64,000 nt of DNA from Bradyrhizobium murdochi. GTDB taxonomy: Bacteria; Pseudomonadota; Alphaproteobacteria; Rhizobiales; Xanthobacteraceae. A program made the position numbers and the translations under genes. The stretch spans positions 269 to 64,268 of the forward strand of contig NZ_AXAU01000003.1 of assembly GCF_000472965.1 (NCBI RefSeq), given 5' to 3'. Shown in pieces: positions 25,960 through 35,372 of the stretch. The stretch's first letter is position 1, and every line of letters begins with the position of its first letter. Under the pieces are notes generated by a model, which made no database searches, was not told where the DNA came from, and worked only from the letters and a program-made list of their open reading frames with translations.

Positions 25960-27024
25960 TCAAATGCGAAAGATTTTGGTATAGCGCGCCTTGATGGCCT
26001 CGCTTTCCTTCTCTACTGCCGCGGCGTCGTCCTTCATGGTCTTGATGTCCTTGAGCGGCTTGCGCCCTGCCTTCTCGACGGTTTGAGAATGCACCGAGCG
26101 CAGGCCGCCGACATCGATGATTAATTGCTGGGCCTCCCGGCTGAGACTGAACGACTGGAACAGTCTTGCCGCGTTGGGATTGGGTGCATCCTTGAAGACG
26201 CCGTTCGGTCCGATGATCAGCGGCGAGCCCTCCGTGGCATAAATCGGCTCGACCGGACGACCTGCCTCCCTCATCTGGAAGATGTTGTATTCGTTGCCGT
26301 CGGCCATCACGGCGCGCTCGCCGAGATCGAGCTTCTTCGGCGGATCGGCCGACGACTGCACCTGCATGATGTTCTGCCTGGCAAGCTTTTCGAAAAAGCT
26401 CCAGCCGAGATCGCGCTGCATCTGGTAAGTCGCTGTCATGATGGTGCCGCTATAGCCCGGGTGCGCCTTGACGATCTTGCCCTTCCATTTGGGATCGAGC
26501 AGATCGGCAAAACTCTTCGGCGCGTCCTCCGCTTTCACCAGATTTGTGTTGTAGGCAATGATGCTGAGCCAGACGCGGAAGCTCGCAAACTGGCCGTCCG
26601 GATCCTTGTGCTCGGCCGGATAGAACTTTGCGACGTCTTCCGGCACGTAAGGCGCCAGAACGCCGTCACGCTTCCAGACGATGAAATGCGCGGCGTCGGA
26701 TGAATTCACGATGTCGACGGCATGGATGTTGCTGGAATATTCCTGGCCGATACGCTGGAACAAGCGCTCCGCCCCGGTGCGCTCGACGCGCACCGCAATG
26801 CCCGGATATTTCGCCTCGAACGCCTTGGCCAGCTTCTCCGCGACCGGCAAGTCGGTCGAGGTGTAATAGATGACCTTGCCTTCCTTCTTCGCCGCTTCGA
26901 TCAGCGCGGGCGTGACCGCTTCCGGCGGCGGCGCAGCCGCCATGACACGCGTGGAAAATGCTGCGCCTGCGAGAACGGCGCCAGCCCCCTGGAGTACATT
27001 GCGTCGCGAGATCGAGTTCTTCAT
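25960..27024 (-). CDS. Extracellular solute-binding protein (iron(III)/AfuA-like), Tat-exported
   Basis: A 354-residue family 1 binding protein. The N-terminus has a twin-arginine signal (SRRNVLQGAGAVLAGAAF) with cleavage near VMAAA. The mature protein has the AfuA/FutA-like start KKEGKVIYYTSTDL and ADLLDPKWKGKIVKAHPGYSGT. The start is the ATG at 27024; longer readings upstream add sequence with no signal-like character. No permease or ATPase is adjacent, so it is an orphan. It sits 5 bases before MmgE/PrpD in the same orientation, which ties its ligand to that pathway. Confidence 0.85.
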   Translation of the reverse strand: MKNSISRRNVLQGAGAVLAGAAFSTRVMAAAPPPEAVTPALIEAAKKEGKVIYYTSTDLPVAEKLAKAFEAKYPGIAVRVERTGAERLFQRIGQEYSSNIHAVDIVNSSDAAHFIVWKRDGVLAPYVPEDVAKFYPAEHKDPDGQFASFRVWLSIIAYNTNLVKAEDAPKSFADLLDPKWKGKIVKAHPGYSGTIMTATYQMQRDLGWSFFEKLARQNIMQVQSSADPPKKLDLGERAVMADGNEYNIFQMREAGRPVEPIYATEGSPLIIGPNGVFKDAPNPNAARLFQSFSLSREAQQLIIDVGGLRSVHSQTVEKAGRKPLKDIKTMKDDAAAVEKESEAIKARYTKIFRI

Positions 27025-27199
27025 TGGGCGCTCCCAATTGTCTTTTCGAGCCTTCTCATCGGGCTCGCTCCTGCTCAGTCCGATACACCCGAGATTATCT
27101 TTTATTCCAAGGGCGCGCAGCCAGTCTTTCGTCGACAGCCCGTTCTGATTGCAGCTAAGCTTGGGGGCAAGAAACAAAATAAGCGTCAGGGGATGGCAA

Positions 27200-28171
27200 A
27201 TGACGGGTCCAAGGATTGCATTGGCTCTGGCGGCAACTCTGCTCACAACATGGCTAACTGGTGCACAGGCGCAGGACTATCCCTCGCGGCCGGTGAAGGT
27301 CATCGTTCCCTTTGGCGCCGGAGGGCCTGCCGACGTCACCGCCAGGCAGATCGGCAGCATCCTGCAGGAAAGCTTTGGCCAGCCCTTCGTGGTCGAGAAC
27401 CGCACCGGCGCCGGCGGCGTGATCGGAACGCAGGAAGCAGTCAAGTCGCCGCCGGACGGCTACACTCTGCTGATGATGTCGAACACCCAAACGGCGAATG
27501 AATCGCTGGTGCCGCAACGCAAATACGAACTGATGCGCGACCTCGCACCGATCGCGCCGGTCAACTATTCCGACCTCGTCATCGTGGTTCACCCTTCCGT
27601 GCAGGCAAAGACGCTGCAGGAATTCATCGCGCTCGCCAAATCGCAGCCCGGCAAACTGAACTACGCTTCCTCCGGCCAGGGCACGCCGTACCATATGGCA
27701 GGCGAACTGTTCAAAGCCATGGCCGGCATTGACCTCGTGCACGTGCCTTACCGTAACAGCGGCGAGGCGCGCAGCGGCGTGATCGGCGGCCAGGTTCAGA
27801 TGATGATCGACGCGGTCCCGGCGATGGCCCCTAACGTTGCGGAAAACCAGGTCCGCGCGCTGGCTACGACCGGCAAGGCACGCTCGACTGTTCTGCCCAA
27901 CGCGCCGACGGTGATCGAGGCCGGCATTCCTGACTACGAGGCCACGATCTGGCTCGGCTTGATGGCGCCCGCAGGCACGCCAAAGCCGATCATCGACAAA
28001 CTCAATGCAGCCGTGAACGACATTGTGAAGCGACCTGACATCACAAAACTATGGATACGGCAGGGCGTCGTCCCTATGTCAATGACTGCAGCCGAATTCG
28101 ACAAATTCCTCCGCGGCGATATCGTGAAATGGGCGGAGGTAGTCAAGAAGTTCGACAAGCCGCCGCAATAA
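27200..28171 (+). CDS. TctC/Bug family solute receptor
   Basis: A 323-residue periplasmic receptor with a signal peptide ending TWLTGAQA and the typical Bug start DYPSRPVKVIVPFGAGGPADVTARQI. ENRTGAGGVIGTQ, YASSGQGTPYHMAGELFK and HVPYRNSGEA are family segments. No TctA or TctB is beside it. It lies 27 bases before the molybdenum hydroxylase subunits, so it likely binds their substrate and works with membrane subunits coded elsewhere. The start is the ATG at 27200 after GGGGA. Confidence 0.9.
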   Translation: MTGPRIALALAATLLTTWLTGAQAQDYPSRPVKVIVPFGAGGPADVTARQIGSILQESFGQPFVVENRTGAGGVIGTQEAVKSPPDGYTLLMMSNTQTANESLVPQRKYELMRDLAPIAPVNYSDLVIVVHPSVQAKTLQEFIALAKSQPGKLNYASSGQGTPYHMAGELFKAMAGIDLVHVPYRNSGEARSGVIGGQVQMMIDAVPAMAPNVAENQVRALATTGKARSTVLPNAPTVIEAGIPDYEATIWLGLMAPAGTPKPIIDKLNAAVNDIVKRPDITKLWIRQGVVPMSMTAAEFDKFLRGDIVKWAEVVKKFDKPPQ

Positions 28172-28198
28172 GATGCCACCAGAGAAGGCTTGCCCTCG

Positions 28199-28669
28199 AT
28201 GCCAAGCGTTCGATTTCGCCTCAATGGCGTCGAGCTGGAAGTTGACGCCGATCCTGACCGGTCATTGCTGGACATTCTGCGCGGGCATCTCGGTATGACC
28301 GGACCGCATTTCGGCTGCGGCGCCGGCGAATGCGGCGCCTGCAATGTCATCGTCGGCGATCGCGCGATATCGGCCTGCGATACGCCGCTCTGGTCGGTGG
28401 CGGACAGGGATGTCACGACGATCGAAGGGCTGGGCACGAGCGAGCGGCCGCATCCGCTACAGCGCGCCTTCATCGCTGAGCAGGCGCTGCAATGCGGCTA
28501 TTGCGTTTCCGGCATCCTGATGAGCGCGGCGGCGCTGCTAAAGCGAAATCCGTCGCCGACGAGTCGGGAGGTAAAGGAAGCGCTCGACCGCAATCTCTGC
28601 CGCTGCGGCTCGCATAATCGCATGGTGCGGGCGGTGCTGCGCGCGGCCGAAGAAATGGCGGCAGGATGA
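28199..28669 (+). CDS. Molybdenum hydroxylase small subunit, [2Fe-2S] (IorA/NdhS type)
   Basis: A 156-residue protein with two [2Fe-2S] sites. The ferredoxin-like cluster uses Cys40, Cys45, Cys48 and Cys60; the second uses Cys99, Cys102, Cys134 and Cys136. It passes electrons from the molybdenum site. It overlaps the large subunit gene by four bases (ATGA), so the two are translationally coupled. The start is the ATG at 28199, three codons inside an alternative TTG. A two-subunit enzyme without an FAD subunit resembles isoquinoline 1-oxidoreductase and nicotinate dehydrogenase, which usually pass electrons to a cytochrome. Confidence 0.92.
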   Translation: MPSVRFRLNGVELEVDADPDRSLLDILRGHLGMTGPHFGCGAGECGACNVIVGDRAISACDTPLWSVADRDVTTIEGLGTSERPHPLQRAFIAEQALQCGYCVSGILMSAAALLKRNPSPTSREVKEALDRNLCRCGSHNRMVRAVLRAAEEMAAG

Positions 28670-30798
28670 ACCAACGCGCTCCCTCCCCACCCACCTTGCC
28701 GGTAAGCTTGGCAGCGAACCCGAAACTATCGTCGTGGCTGAAATTCTCGAGCAGCGGACAGGTGACGGTTTCGCCGGGCAAGGTGGAGATCGGACAAGGC
28801 ATCGTGACGGCGCTGGCGCAGATCGCCGCCGACGAACTCGACATCGATCTATCTCGCGTGCAGATGATCCGTGCGTCGACCGTCGTCAGCCCCAACGAGG
28901 GCGTCACATCGGGGAGCCTTTCCATCCAGCAATCGGGCCGTGCGCTGCGTCATGCCTGCGCCGAGGTTCGCCATATCCTCCTTCAGCAGGCAGCCGAACG
29001 GTTGGGCGTCGGTAGCGAGGCTCTCCATATCGAGGACGGCATCATTTCGGGCCCCGGCAATGTCAGGACCAGCTATTGGGAACTTGCCGACGAGGTCTCG
29101 CTCGATCGCGACGCCACCCCCGGCGTCACGCCCAAGATCGCAACGAGCCGGGCGCTCGCAGGCCATTCGGTCCAACGGATCGACATTCCGGATAAGGTTC
29201 TTGGCCGGCCGCGCTTCATCCACGACCACGCGCTGGCCGGAATGCTGCACGGACGCGTGCTGCGTCCGGAGCATGCGCGAGCGAAACTCCGGGATTTGAG
29301 CGAAGATGGTGCCCGTGCGGTGGCCGGTCTCGTTGCCATCGTGCGCGACGGCAGCTTTGCAGGCGTCGTCAGCGAAACCGAGCATGGCGCGGAGGCAGCC
29401 CTCAATGCGTTACGCAAGGGCGCGACCTGGTCCGATGGCGAGCTGCTGCCAGACGAGAACGATCTCGCGAGCTTCCTCAAGGCGCAACCGTCCGAATCCA
29501 CTGTTATCGGCCAAAAAACTGTCGCAGCACCCGGCACGGTGGCGCGGACCATCCGGCGGCAATATACCCGCCCTTACATTGCTCATGCGTCGATCGCACC
29601 CTCCTGTGCCATGGCGCAGTGGGACGGCGATCGCGTCCATGTCTGGACGCACAGCCAGGGCGTCTATCTCCTGCGCGCCGATCTGGCGCTGGTTCTCAAT
29701 CTCCCGGTCGAGAACATCACCGTTGAGCATCTGGAAGGCGCGGGCTGCTACGGCCACAACGCCGCCGACGACGTCGCGCTCGATGCCGTACTGCTCGCCA
29801 AATCCGCCGGCGGCCGGCCGGTCCGGGTCCAATGGTCGCGCCACGGCGAGATGTCGGATGCGCCGTTTGGCGCAGCGATGGCGATCGAGATCGAGGCCGA
29901 TCTGGATGCGCAGGGCGAAATTATCGACTGGCGACATTCCATCTGGAGCAACGGGCATGTGGCGCGGCCGGGGCGCGCGGCACAGCCTGCGTTGCTCGCA
30001 GCATTCGAACTGCAGAACCCGTTTCCACGCATGGTCTCGACCAATCCGCCGCAGGCCAACGGCGGGGGTGGCGATCGCAACTCGGTCCCGCTCTATGATT
30101 TTCCATCCTGGCACATCGAAAGCCACCGCCTGACAACCATGCCGATCCGCACCTCCGCGCTCCGGACACTTGGTGGGCAGGGCAATGTGTTTGCGATTGA
30201 ATCCATCCTCGATGAAATCGCAGCCGAGCACGGCGAGGACCCGGTCGCATTCCGGCTGCGCCACTTGCGGGATGAGAGGGCCAAGGACGTCATCCGCGCT
30301 GTGGCGGCGCGCGCCGGATGGAAGCCCGAGAAGCAGCCCGGCATTGGGCACGGCATAGGCTTTGGCCGCTACAAGAACACCGGCGCCTATTGCGCTGCGA
30401 TCGCCGAGATCGAGGGCGCCGAGGAGATCAATGTCAGGAAGCTGACGTTGGCGGTCGATGTCGGCGAAGCGATCAATCCGGATGGCGTCATCAACCAGAT
30501 CGAAGGCGGCGCCATTCAAGCCACGAGCTGGGTGTTGAAAGAGCGCGTGCGCTTTGACCGAGAACGCATCACCAGCACGAGCTGGACGGAATATCCGATC
30601 CTGCGCTTCAGCGAAGTACCCGATGTCGAGGTGGAGGTCATTCAGCGGCCGGACATTGATCCGGTCGGCGCCGGCGAGGCCGCGCTCGGCCCGGTTACAG
30701 CGGCCATTGCCAACGCCGTGTTCGACGCACTCGGCGTGCGGGTGCGCGATTTGCCCATCACGCGCGACAGGATCATCGCCGCGATTGACTTAAGCTGA
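28666..30798 (+). CDS. Molybdenum hydroxylase large subunit (IorB type)
   Basis: A 710-residue molybdopterin-binding subunit that hydroxylates an N-heterocycle or aldehyde with water as oxygen source. It has GKVEIGQGIVTALAQIAADEL near residue 38, the GAGCYGHNAADDVALDA segment, TLGGQGNVFAIES and the C-terminal catalytic Glu671 in GAGEAALGP. The N-terminus starts directly with the molybdopterin domain and has no membrane anchor or cytochrome domain, unlike some IorB relatives. It is coupled by ATGA to the small subunit and by TGATG to the ModA-like gene. Confidence 0.9.
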   Translation: MNQRAPSPPTLPVSLAANPKLSSWLKFSSSGQVTVSPGKVEIGQGIVTALAQIAADELDIDLSRVQMIRASTVVSPNEGVTSGSLSIQQSGRALRHACAEVRHILLQQAAERLGVGSEALHIEDGIISGPGNVRTSYWELADEVSLDRDATPGVTPKIATSRALAGHSVQRIDIPDKVLGRPRFIHDHALAGMLHGRVLRPEHARAKLRDLSEDGARAVAGLVAIVRDGSFAGVVSETEHGAEAALNALRKGATWSDGELLPDENDLASFLKAQPSESTVIGQKTVAAPGTVARTIRRQYTRPYIAHASIAPSCAMAQWDGDRVHVWTHSQGVYLLRADLALVLNLPVENITVEHLEGAGCYGHNAADDVALDAVLLAKSAGGRPVRVQWSRHGEMSDAPFGAAMAIEIEADLDAQGEIIDWRHSIWSNGHVARPGRAAQPALLAAFELQNPFPRMVSTNPPQANGGGGDRNSVPLYDFPSWHIESHRLTTMPIRTSALRTLGGQGNVFAIESILDEIAAEHGEDPVAFRLRHLRDERAKDVIRAVAARAGWKPEKQPGIGHGIGFGRYKNTGAYCAAIAEIEGAEEINVRKLTLAVDVGEAINPDGVINQIEGGAIQATSWVLKERVRFDRERITSTSWTEYPILRFSEVPDVEVEVIQRPDIDPVGAGEAALGPVTAAIANAVFDALGVRVRDLPITRDRIIAAIDLS

Positions 30799-31505
30799 TG
30801 AGCAGCCTGAACCTCCTGAGCGGCGGCGCGGCGCAGGGCCTGGTCGGAAGCCTGGCGCCAACCTTCAAGGCTAACACCGGATTCGATATCGCGGGCGAGT
30901 TCGGCGCGGTCGGCGTCATGGCCAACAAATTGCGCAAGGGCACACCGGCTGACATCGTTATCTTGACCGCGGCACTCCTCGCCAAACTGGCGCAGGAGAG
31001 GCTGGTTGTTGCCGCTTCGATAGCCGATATCGGCCTGGTCGAAACCGCCCTCGCCGTTCGCGCCGGCGATACCCAGGCTGTCGCTAAGGATGCTACCAGC
31101 TTGCGCGAGCTTTTGCTCGCCTCCGACGAGATCTTCGTGCCAGACACCAAAGCCTCGACGGCCGGAATTCACGTTGCAAATGTCCTTCGGCAACTCGGCA
31201 TCGCTGATCAGCTCGCCGCCCGACTCAGGGTTTTCCCGAATGGCGCGACGGCGATGCGCGAACTGGCGGCGTGCAAGGCACGGCGCCCGATCGGATGCAC
31301 GCAATCGACCGAGATCATCAGCACCAAAGGCGTAACCTTATCCGGCTCGCTGCCAGTAGGTTGCGAACTTGCAACGATGTACACGGCAAGCATCACTACT
31401 GCCGCCGCCCACCCGCAACAGGCCCAGCACCTGATCGACTTGTTGACCGGTGCCGGACAATATGAACAGCGGAAACGTGCGGGCTTCATCGGCGGGCCCA
31501 ATTAG
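30798..31505 (+). CDS. ModA-like substrate-binding domain protein without signal peptide
   Basis: A 235-residue type 2 periplasmic-binding fold resembling molybdate-binding ModA (NLLSGGAAQGLVGSLAPTF, ADIVILTAALLAKLAQERL, PDTKASTAGIHVANVLRQLGI, QSTEIIS). It lacks any N-terminal signal: the mature-type beta strand starts at residue 4. The start codon overlaps the stop of the molybdenum subunit gene by one base, so an upstream signal sequence is not possible in this frame. Cytoplasmic location is inferred. It could sense the substrate, bind an anion or help insert the cofactor. Confidence 0.83.
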   Translation: MSSLNLLSGGAAQGLVGSLAPTFKANTGFDIAGEFGAVGVMANKLRKGTPADIVILTAALLAKLAQERLVVAASIADIGLVETALAVRAGDTQAVAKDATSLRELLLASDEIFVPDTKASTAGIHVANVLRQLGIADQLAARLRVFPNGATAMRELAACKARRPIGCTQSTEIISTKGVTLSGSLPVGCELATMYTASITTAAAHPQQAQHLIDLLTGAGQYEQRKRAGFIGGPN

Positions 31506-31584
31506 GCCGCCACTGCTCTGACCTCCAGATCAGCCTCTGCGGATCACACCCAACGCGAAATAGGTGCGCGGCACGATTTTTGGT

Positions 31585-31612
31585 TTGTCAAAGCTAATTC
31601 ATATACTAATAT
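31585..31612 (+). promoter_or_regulatory. Candidate sigma-70 promoter of the GntR-TRAP locus
   Basis: TTGTCA (31585-31590) and TAATAT (31607-31612) are separated by 16 bases, 20 bases before the GntR start. The overlapping AT-rich stretch ATATACTAATATAT is close to a palindrome and could also be the regulator's own operator. Match is by eye only. Confidence 0.45.
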
Positions 31613-31631
31613 ATCAATCGAGAAAGCAGCC

Positions 31632-32375
31632 ATGCCCGCCCGCGCATCGAAAAAGACCGATCCAAAGGTTCGCCGAATTGCTGCGGGCATGCGCAGAAGC
31701 GGCAGGCCGCGCGCGGCGACGGCAGCATCCAGGATCTATTCCGATCTTCGAGGCGAACTGGTGTCGTTGCAGCGCCGGCCCGGCGAAGCGGTCTCAGAGG
31801 CGCAGATCGCACTCTCCTACGGGGTGAGCCGCACGCCCGTTCGCGAAGCGATCCTCAAATTATCGGATGAAGGCCTGCTGGAGATCTATCCCCAGTCCGG
31901 CATCTTCGTTTCGCGCATTCCGGTCGCAGCACTCCCCGAGGCCATCATCATCCGCAAGGCGCTGGAGGAGACCACCGCCCGGCTCGCGGCGGAACGTGCG
32001 ACGTCGAGCCAGAAACTGGCGCTACGGTCGATCCTGGAGCGGCAGCGCGAGGCCAGCGCGGCCGGAGACAGCGAGACGTTTCATCAGGCCGATGAAACGT
32101 TTCATGCTACAGTCGCGGATGTCGCCGGCTATCCCGGAATCTGGAAATACATCCAGCAGGTCAAGGTTCACGTCGATCGCTATCGTCGGCTAACCCTGCC
32201 CCAGCGCGGGAGGATCGCAAAGGTTATCGTCGAACACGAAGCCATCCTGACCGCGATCGAGGCGAATGACGCGGAGGGCGCAAGGCGGGCAATGGAAATC
32301 CACCTCGAAAGCCTTCTCGAGAACATCTCGGCTACTCAACATATCAATCCGGAGTACTTCGACGAGCGACCTTAG
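31632..32375 (+). CDS. GntR/FadR-family regulator (FCD domain)
   Basis: A 247-residue regulator with a basic N-terminal tail, a winged helix (VSEAQIALSYGVSRTPVREAILKLSDEGLLEIYPQSGIFV) and an FCD effector domain with FHQADETFHATVADVAG and IVEHEAILTAIE. It directly precedes the TRAP transporter genes on the same strand with a 47-base gap, so it most likely controls them and its own promoter in response to the imported acid or its product. Confidence 0.9.
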   Translation: MPARASKKTDPKVRRIAAGMRRSGRPRAATAASRIYSDLRGELVSLQRRPGEAVSEAQIALSYGVSRTPVREAILKLSDEGLLEIYPQSGIFVSRIPVAALPEAIIIRKALEETTARLAAERATSSQKLALRSILERQREASAAGDSETFHQADETFHATVADVAGYPGIWKYIQQVKVHVDRYRRLTLPQRGRIAKVIVEHEAILTAIEANDAEGARRAMEIHLESLLENISATQHINPEYFDERP

Positions 32376-32422
32376 AGTTCGAAAAGTCCATAAAACGATA
32401 AACAAAGATCAGGAGGAACAAC

Positions 32423-33424
32423 ATGAAACGACGCGACTTCATCAAGTTGAGCGCAGGGCTCGGGGCTATCATGGCTGCCGCGACGCCGCTTTCATCGGCA
32501 TTTGCGCAAACGAAAATGGTGCTGAAAGCATCGGACGTTCATCCGCTGGGCTATCCGACCGTCGAAGCCGTGGTCCGGATGGGCAAGAAGCTGGAAGCCG
32601 CCACCAATGGCCGGCTGACAATCCAGATGTTCCCGTCGATGCAGCTCGGTGGCGAAAAGGAAATGATCGAGCAGGCCCAACTCGGCGCGCTGCAGTTCGC
32701 CCGTATTTCGGTCGGTGCCGTCGGTCCTGTCGTGGACGACGTCAACGTCTTCAACATGCCGTTCGTCTTCCGTAACTCCAAGCACATGGAGAAAGTGATC
32801 GACGGCGAGATCGGCGACGAATTGCTGGCGAAGATTTCCGCGAACGAAAAGACTGGCCTGATCGCGCTGTGCTGGATGAACGCCGGCTCGCGCAACGTCT
32901 ATAACAACAAGCGACCGATCCGGAACATGGCCGACCTCAAGGGCCTCAAGGTCCGCATGATGGGCAATCCGCTCTTCGTTGACACCATGAACGCGCTGGG
33001 CGGCAATGGTGTCGCGCTGGGCTTCGATCAGGTTTTCAGCTCGATGCAGACAGGCGTGGTAGACGGCGCGGAGAACAATCCGCCATCGTTCATAGCGCAG
33101 AACCATTATCAGGTGGCCAAGTATTTTACGATGACCGAGCACCTGATCATTCCGGAGCTTCTAGTGTTCTCGCGGATCTCCTGGCAGAAGCTTTCGCCCG
33201 AAGATCAGGCGCTGATCAAGAAATTTGCGAAGGAAGCGCAGCAAGAGCAGCGTGTGCTCTGGTATGAAGCGGAGAATGCCGCCATCGAAAAAATGAAAGC
33301 GGCCGGCACCGAGATCATCACCGATATCGACAAGAAACCGTTCCAGGATGCGGTCAAGCCGGTCTGGGACAAGTACGGCGCGAAGTACGCCGCGATGGTC
33401 AAGCGTATCGAAGCAGTCCAATAG
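32423..33424 (+). CDS. dctP: TRAP transporter solute receptor
   Basis: A 333-residue DctP-family receptor with a twin-arginine signal (MKRRDFIKLSAGLGAIMAAA, cleavage after AFA near residue 28). The mature protein begins KMVLKASDVHPLGYPT and contains the conserved arginine region GLKVRMMGNPLFVDTMNALGG that binds the ligand carboxylate, then FSSMQTGVVDGAENNP. A strong ribosome-binding site, AGGAGGAA, precedes it. Substrate is a carboxylate whose identity cannot be read. Confidence 0.93.
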   Translation: MKRRDFIKLSAGLGAIMAAATPLSSAFAQTKMVLKASDVHPLGYPTVEAVVRMGKKLEAATNGRLTIQMFPSMQLGGEKEMIEQAQLGALQFARISVGAVGPVVDDVNVFNMPFVFRNSKHMEKVIDGEIGDELLAKISANEKTGLIALCWMNAGSRNVYNNKRPIRNMADLKGLKVRMMGNPLFVDTMNALGGNGVALGFDQVFSSMQTGVVDGAENNPPSFIAQNHYQVAKYFTMTEHLIIPELLVFSRISWQKLSPEDQALIKKFAKEAQQEQRVLWYEAENAAIEKMKAAGTEIITDIDKKPFQDAVKPVWDKYGAKYAAMVKRIEAVQ

Positions 33425-33523
33425 GTACGGCTCGCGAGCGGCGGGTGGCCGGACGACGTCCGTTCCGGCCACTCCTCCGAGCTACAGAGGCGATTTGAAG
33501 CGCCGCTACTCTCCGAGGTCAAA

Positions 33524-34045
33524 ATGTCCAATTCTGCGGCCGGAATTTTCCGACGTGTGAACGATGCGGTTTACTGGACCGGCGCCGTGATCGCATGCGT
33601 GGCGCTCGTGCTGGTCTCGGCTGTCATCCCATGGGCCGTCTATACCCGATATATCCTCAACAGCGCCTCGTCATGGCCCGAGCCGATGGCCGTGCTGCTC
33701 ACCGTCGGCATCACCTTCATCGGATCGGCGAACTGCTATCGCCAGCGCATCCACATGAACATGACGGTTGGTACCGACCTGCTGCCGCCACTGCTGCGCC
33801 GCGCCTCACTGTTCCTCAGCGAAATATTGATGGGCGTGATTGCAATCTTCATGGTCGTTTGGGGACTGCGGCTGGTCCGAACCACCTGGGACAATTCGGT
33901 AGACGAGTTTCCATGGCTTTCGGTCGGGATCACCTATCTTCCGATCGTGGTCAGCGGCGCCATGATGCTCCTGTTCGTCATCGAACGCCTGACAATTGGC
34001 CCGCCGCCGCGCGACGGCGCTGACGCCCACGTATCGGTCGAGTAA
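33524..34045 (+). CDS. dctQ: TRAP transporter small membrane subunit
   Basis: A 173-residue DctQ-type protein with four membrane segments (near residues 17-38, 52-68, 88-112 and 128-150). RYILNSASSWPEPMAVLLTVGITFIGSA is the family core. It lies 99 bases after dctP and 5 bases before dctM, forming the usual P-Q-M order. Confidence 0.9.
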   Translation: MSNSAAGIFRRVNDAVYWTGAVIACVALVLVSAVIPWAVYTRYILNSASSWPEPMAVLLTVGITFIGSANCYRQRIHMNMTVGTDLLPPLLRRASLFLSEILMGVIAIFMVVWGLRLVRTTWDNSVDEFPWLSVGITYLPIVVSGAMMLLFVIERLTIGPPPRDGADAHVSVE

Positions 34046-34050
34046 TTGCC

Positions 34051-35340
34051 ATGGACATCGCGGTTCTGCTTCTCAGCATGTGCTTGTTCTTCGCGATCGG
34101 CATGCCGATCGCCTACGCGCTGGCACTGTCTTCGCTCGTCGGTGCACTCTGGATCGATCTACCGGTCGGCGCGGTCATGCAGCAATTTGCCAGCGGCGTC
34201 GGAAAGGTCTCGATGCTCACCATCCCCTTCTTCGTGCTGGCGGGCGCCATCATGGCCGAAGGCGGCATGGCCAAGCGGCTGGTCGACTTTGCAGCTGTGC
34301 TCGTCGGATTCACGCGAATTCGGGGCGGCCTCTCGCAGGTCAATATCCTTGCGACCACGATCATGAGCGGTATCTCGGGATCGTCGGTCGCCGATACCTC
34401 CGCGATCGGCTCGGTGATGATTCCCCAGATGGCCGACAAAGGCTATCCGCGGGTCTTCGCGACCAACGTGACCATCAGCGCCTCGCTGCAAGCCATTATC
34501 GTCCCGCCGAGCCATAATTCGGTGATTTATTCGCTGGCGACCGGCGGCGTGGTGTCGATCACCAGCCTGTTCCTGGCCGGCGTGCTCCCTGGCCTACTGC
34601 TCGGCTTCTCGCTGATGGTGCTCTGTCTGTTCTACGCTTATCGCGACAAGCACCCGAAGGGTGAGCCCGTACCGATCCGCCAAGCCGCCAAGATGCTCGG
34701 CGACGCCATGTGGGGGATCGTAACGTTGGCCATCGTGCTGGGCGGCATTCTTACCGGCGTCTTCACACCGATCGAGGCAGGCGCGGTTGCCTGCGTCTGG
34801 GCGTTCTTCGTCACCATGTTCATCTATCGCGACTACAAATGGTCGGAGCTGCCGCTATTGGTCTACAAGACGCTGCAAACCGTCGCTATGGTGCTGACAC
34901 TGGTGGCAACAGCCTCATGCTTCGGCTATGTCGCCGCGCTGATGCAGATGCCGGCCAAAATGACCGAGTTCTTCGTCGCCATATCGAGCAACAAATACGT
35001 GTTGCTGATGTGGTTGAACATCATGCTGCTGGTCCTGGGGACGGCGCTCGATCTCGCGCCCTTGCTGCTGATCTGCACCCCGATTCTGCTGCCGGTGGTG
35101 AAAAGCTTCGGCATCGATCCCGTACATTTCGGAATCGTCATGCTGCTCAACCTCGGCATCGGCCTGCTGACGCCGCCAGTAGGGACGACGCTGTTTGTCG
35201 GTTGCGCCATCGGCAAGGTTTCGGTCGACGAGGTGATGCGCGGCATCTGGCCGTTCTACTACGTGATGTTTGCGGTGCTGATGATCGTGACCTATGTGCC
35301 TTGGCTGTCGCTGGCGCTGCCGAGGGCGTTCGGGTTCTAG
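34051..35340 (+). CDS. dctM: TRAP transporter large membrane subunit
   Basis: A 429-residue, about 12-segment DctM-family protein that carries out sodium-coupled transport. GIPIAYALALSS near the start, GGLSQVNILATTIMSGISGSSVADTSAIG and LLTPPVGTTLFVGCAIG near the end are family hallmarks. It follows dctQ directly and is followed 32 bases later by the cyclase-family hydrolase, so transport and the first enzymatic step may be linked. Confidence 0.93.
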   Translation: MDIAVLLLSMCLFFAIGMPIAYALALSSLVGALWIDLPVGAVMQQFASGVGKVSMLTIPFFVLAGAIMAEGGMAKRLVDFAAVLVGFTRIRGGLSQVNILATTIMSGISGSSVADTSAIGSVMIPQMADKGYPRVFATNVTISASLQAIIVPPSHNSVIYSLATGGVVSITSLFLAGVLPGLLLGFSLMVLCLFYAYRDKHPKGEPVPIRQAAKMLGDAMWGIVTLAIVLGGILTGVFTPIEAGAVACVWAFFVTMFIYRDYKWSELPLLVYKTLQTVAMVLTLVATASCFGYVAALMQMPAKMTEFFVAISSNKYVLLMWLNIMLLVLGTALDLAPLLLICTPILLPVVKSFGIDPVHFGIVMLLNLGIGLLTPPVGTTLFVGCAIGKVSVDEVMRGIWPFYYVMFAVLMIVTYVPWLSLALPRAFGF

Positions 35341-35372
35341 AACAGACGCAGTTCGCGTCACGGAGACTCCGC

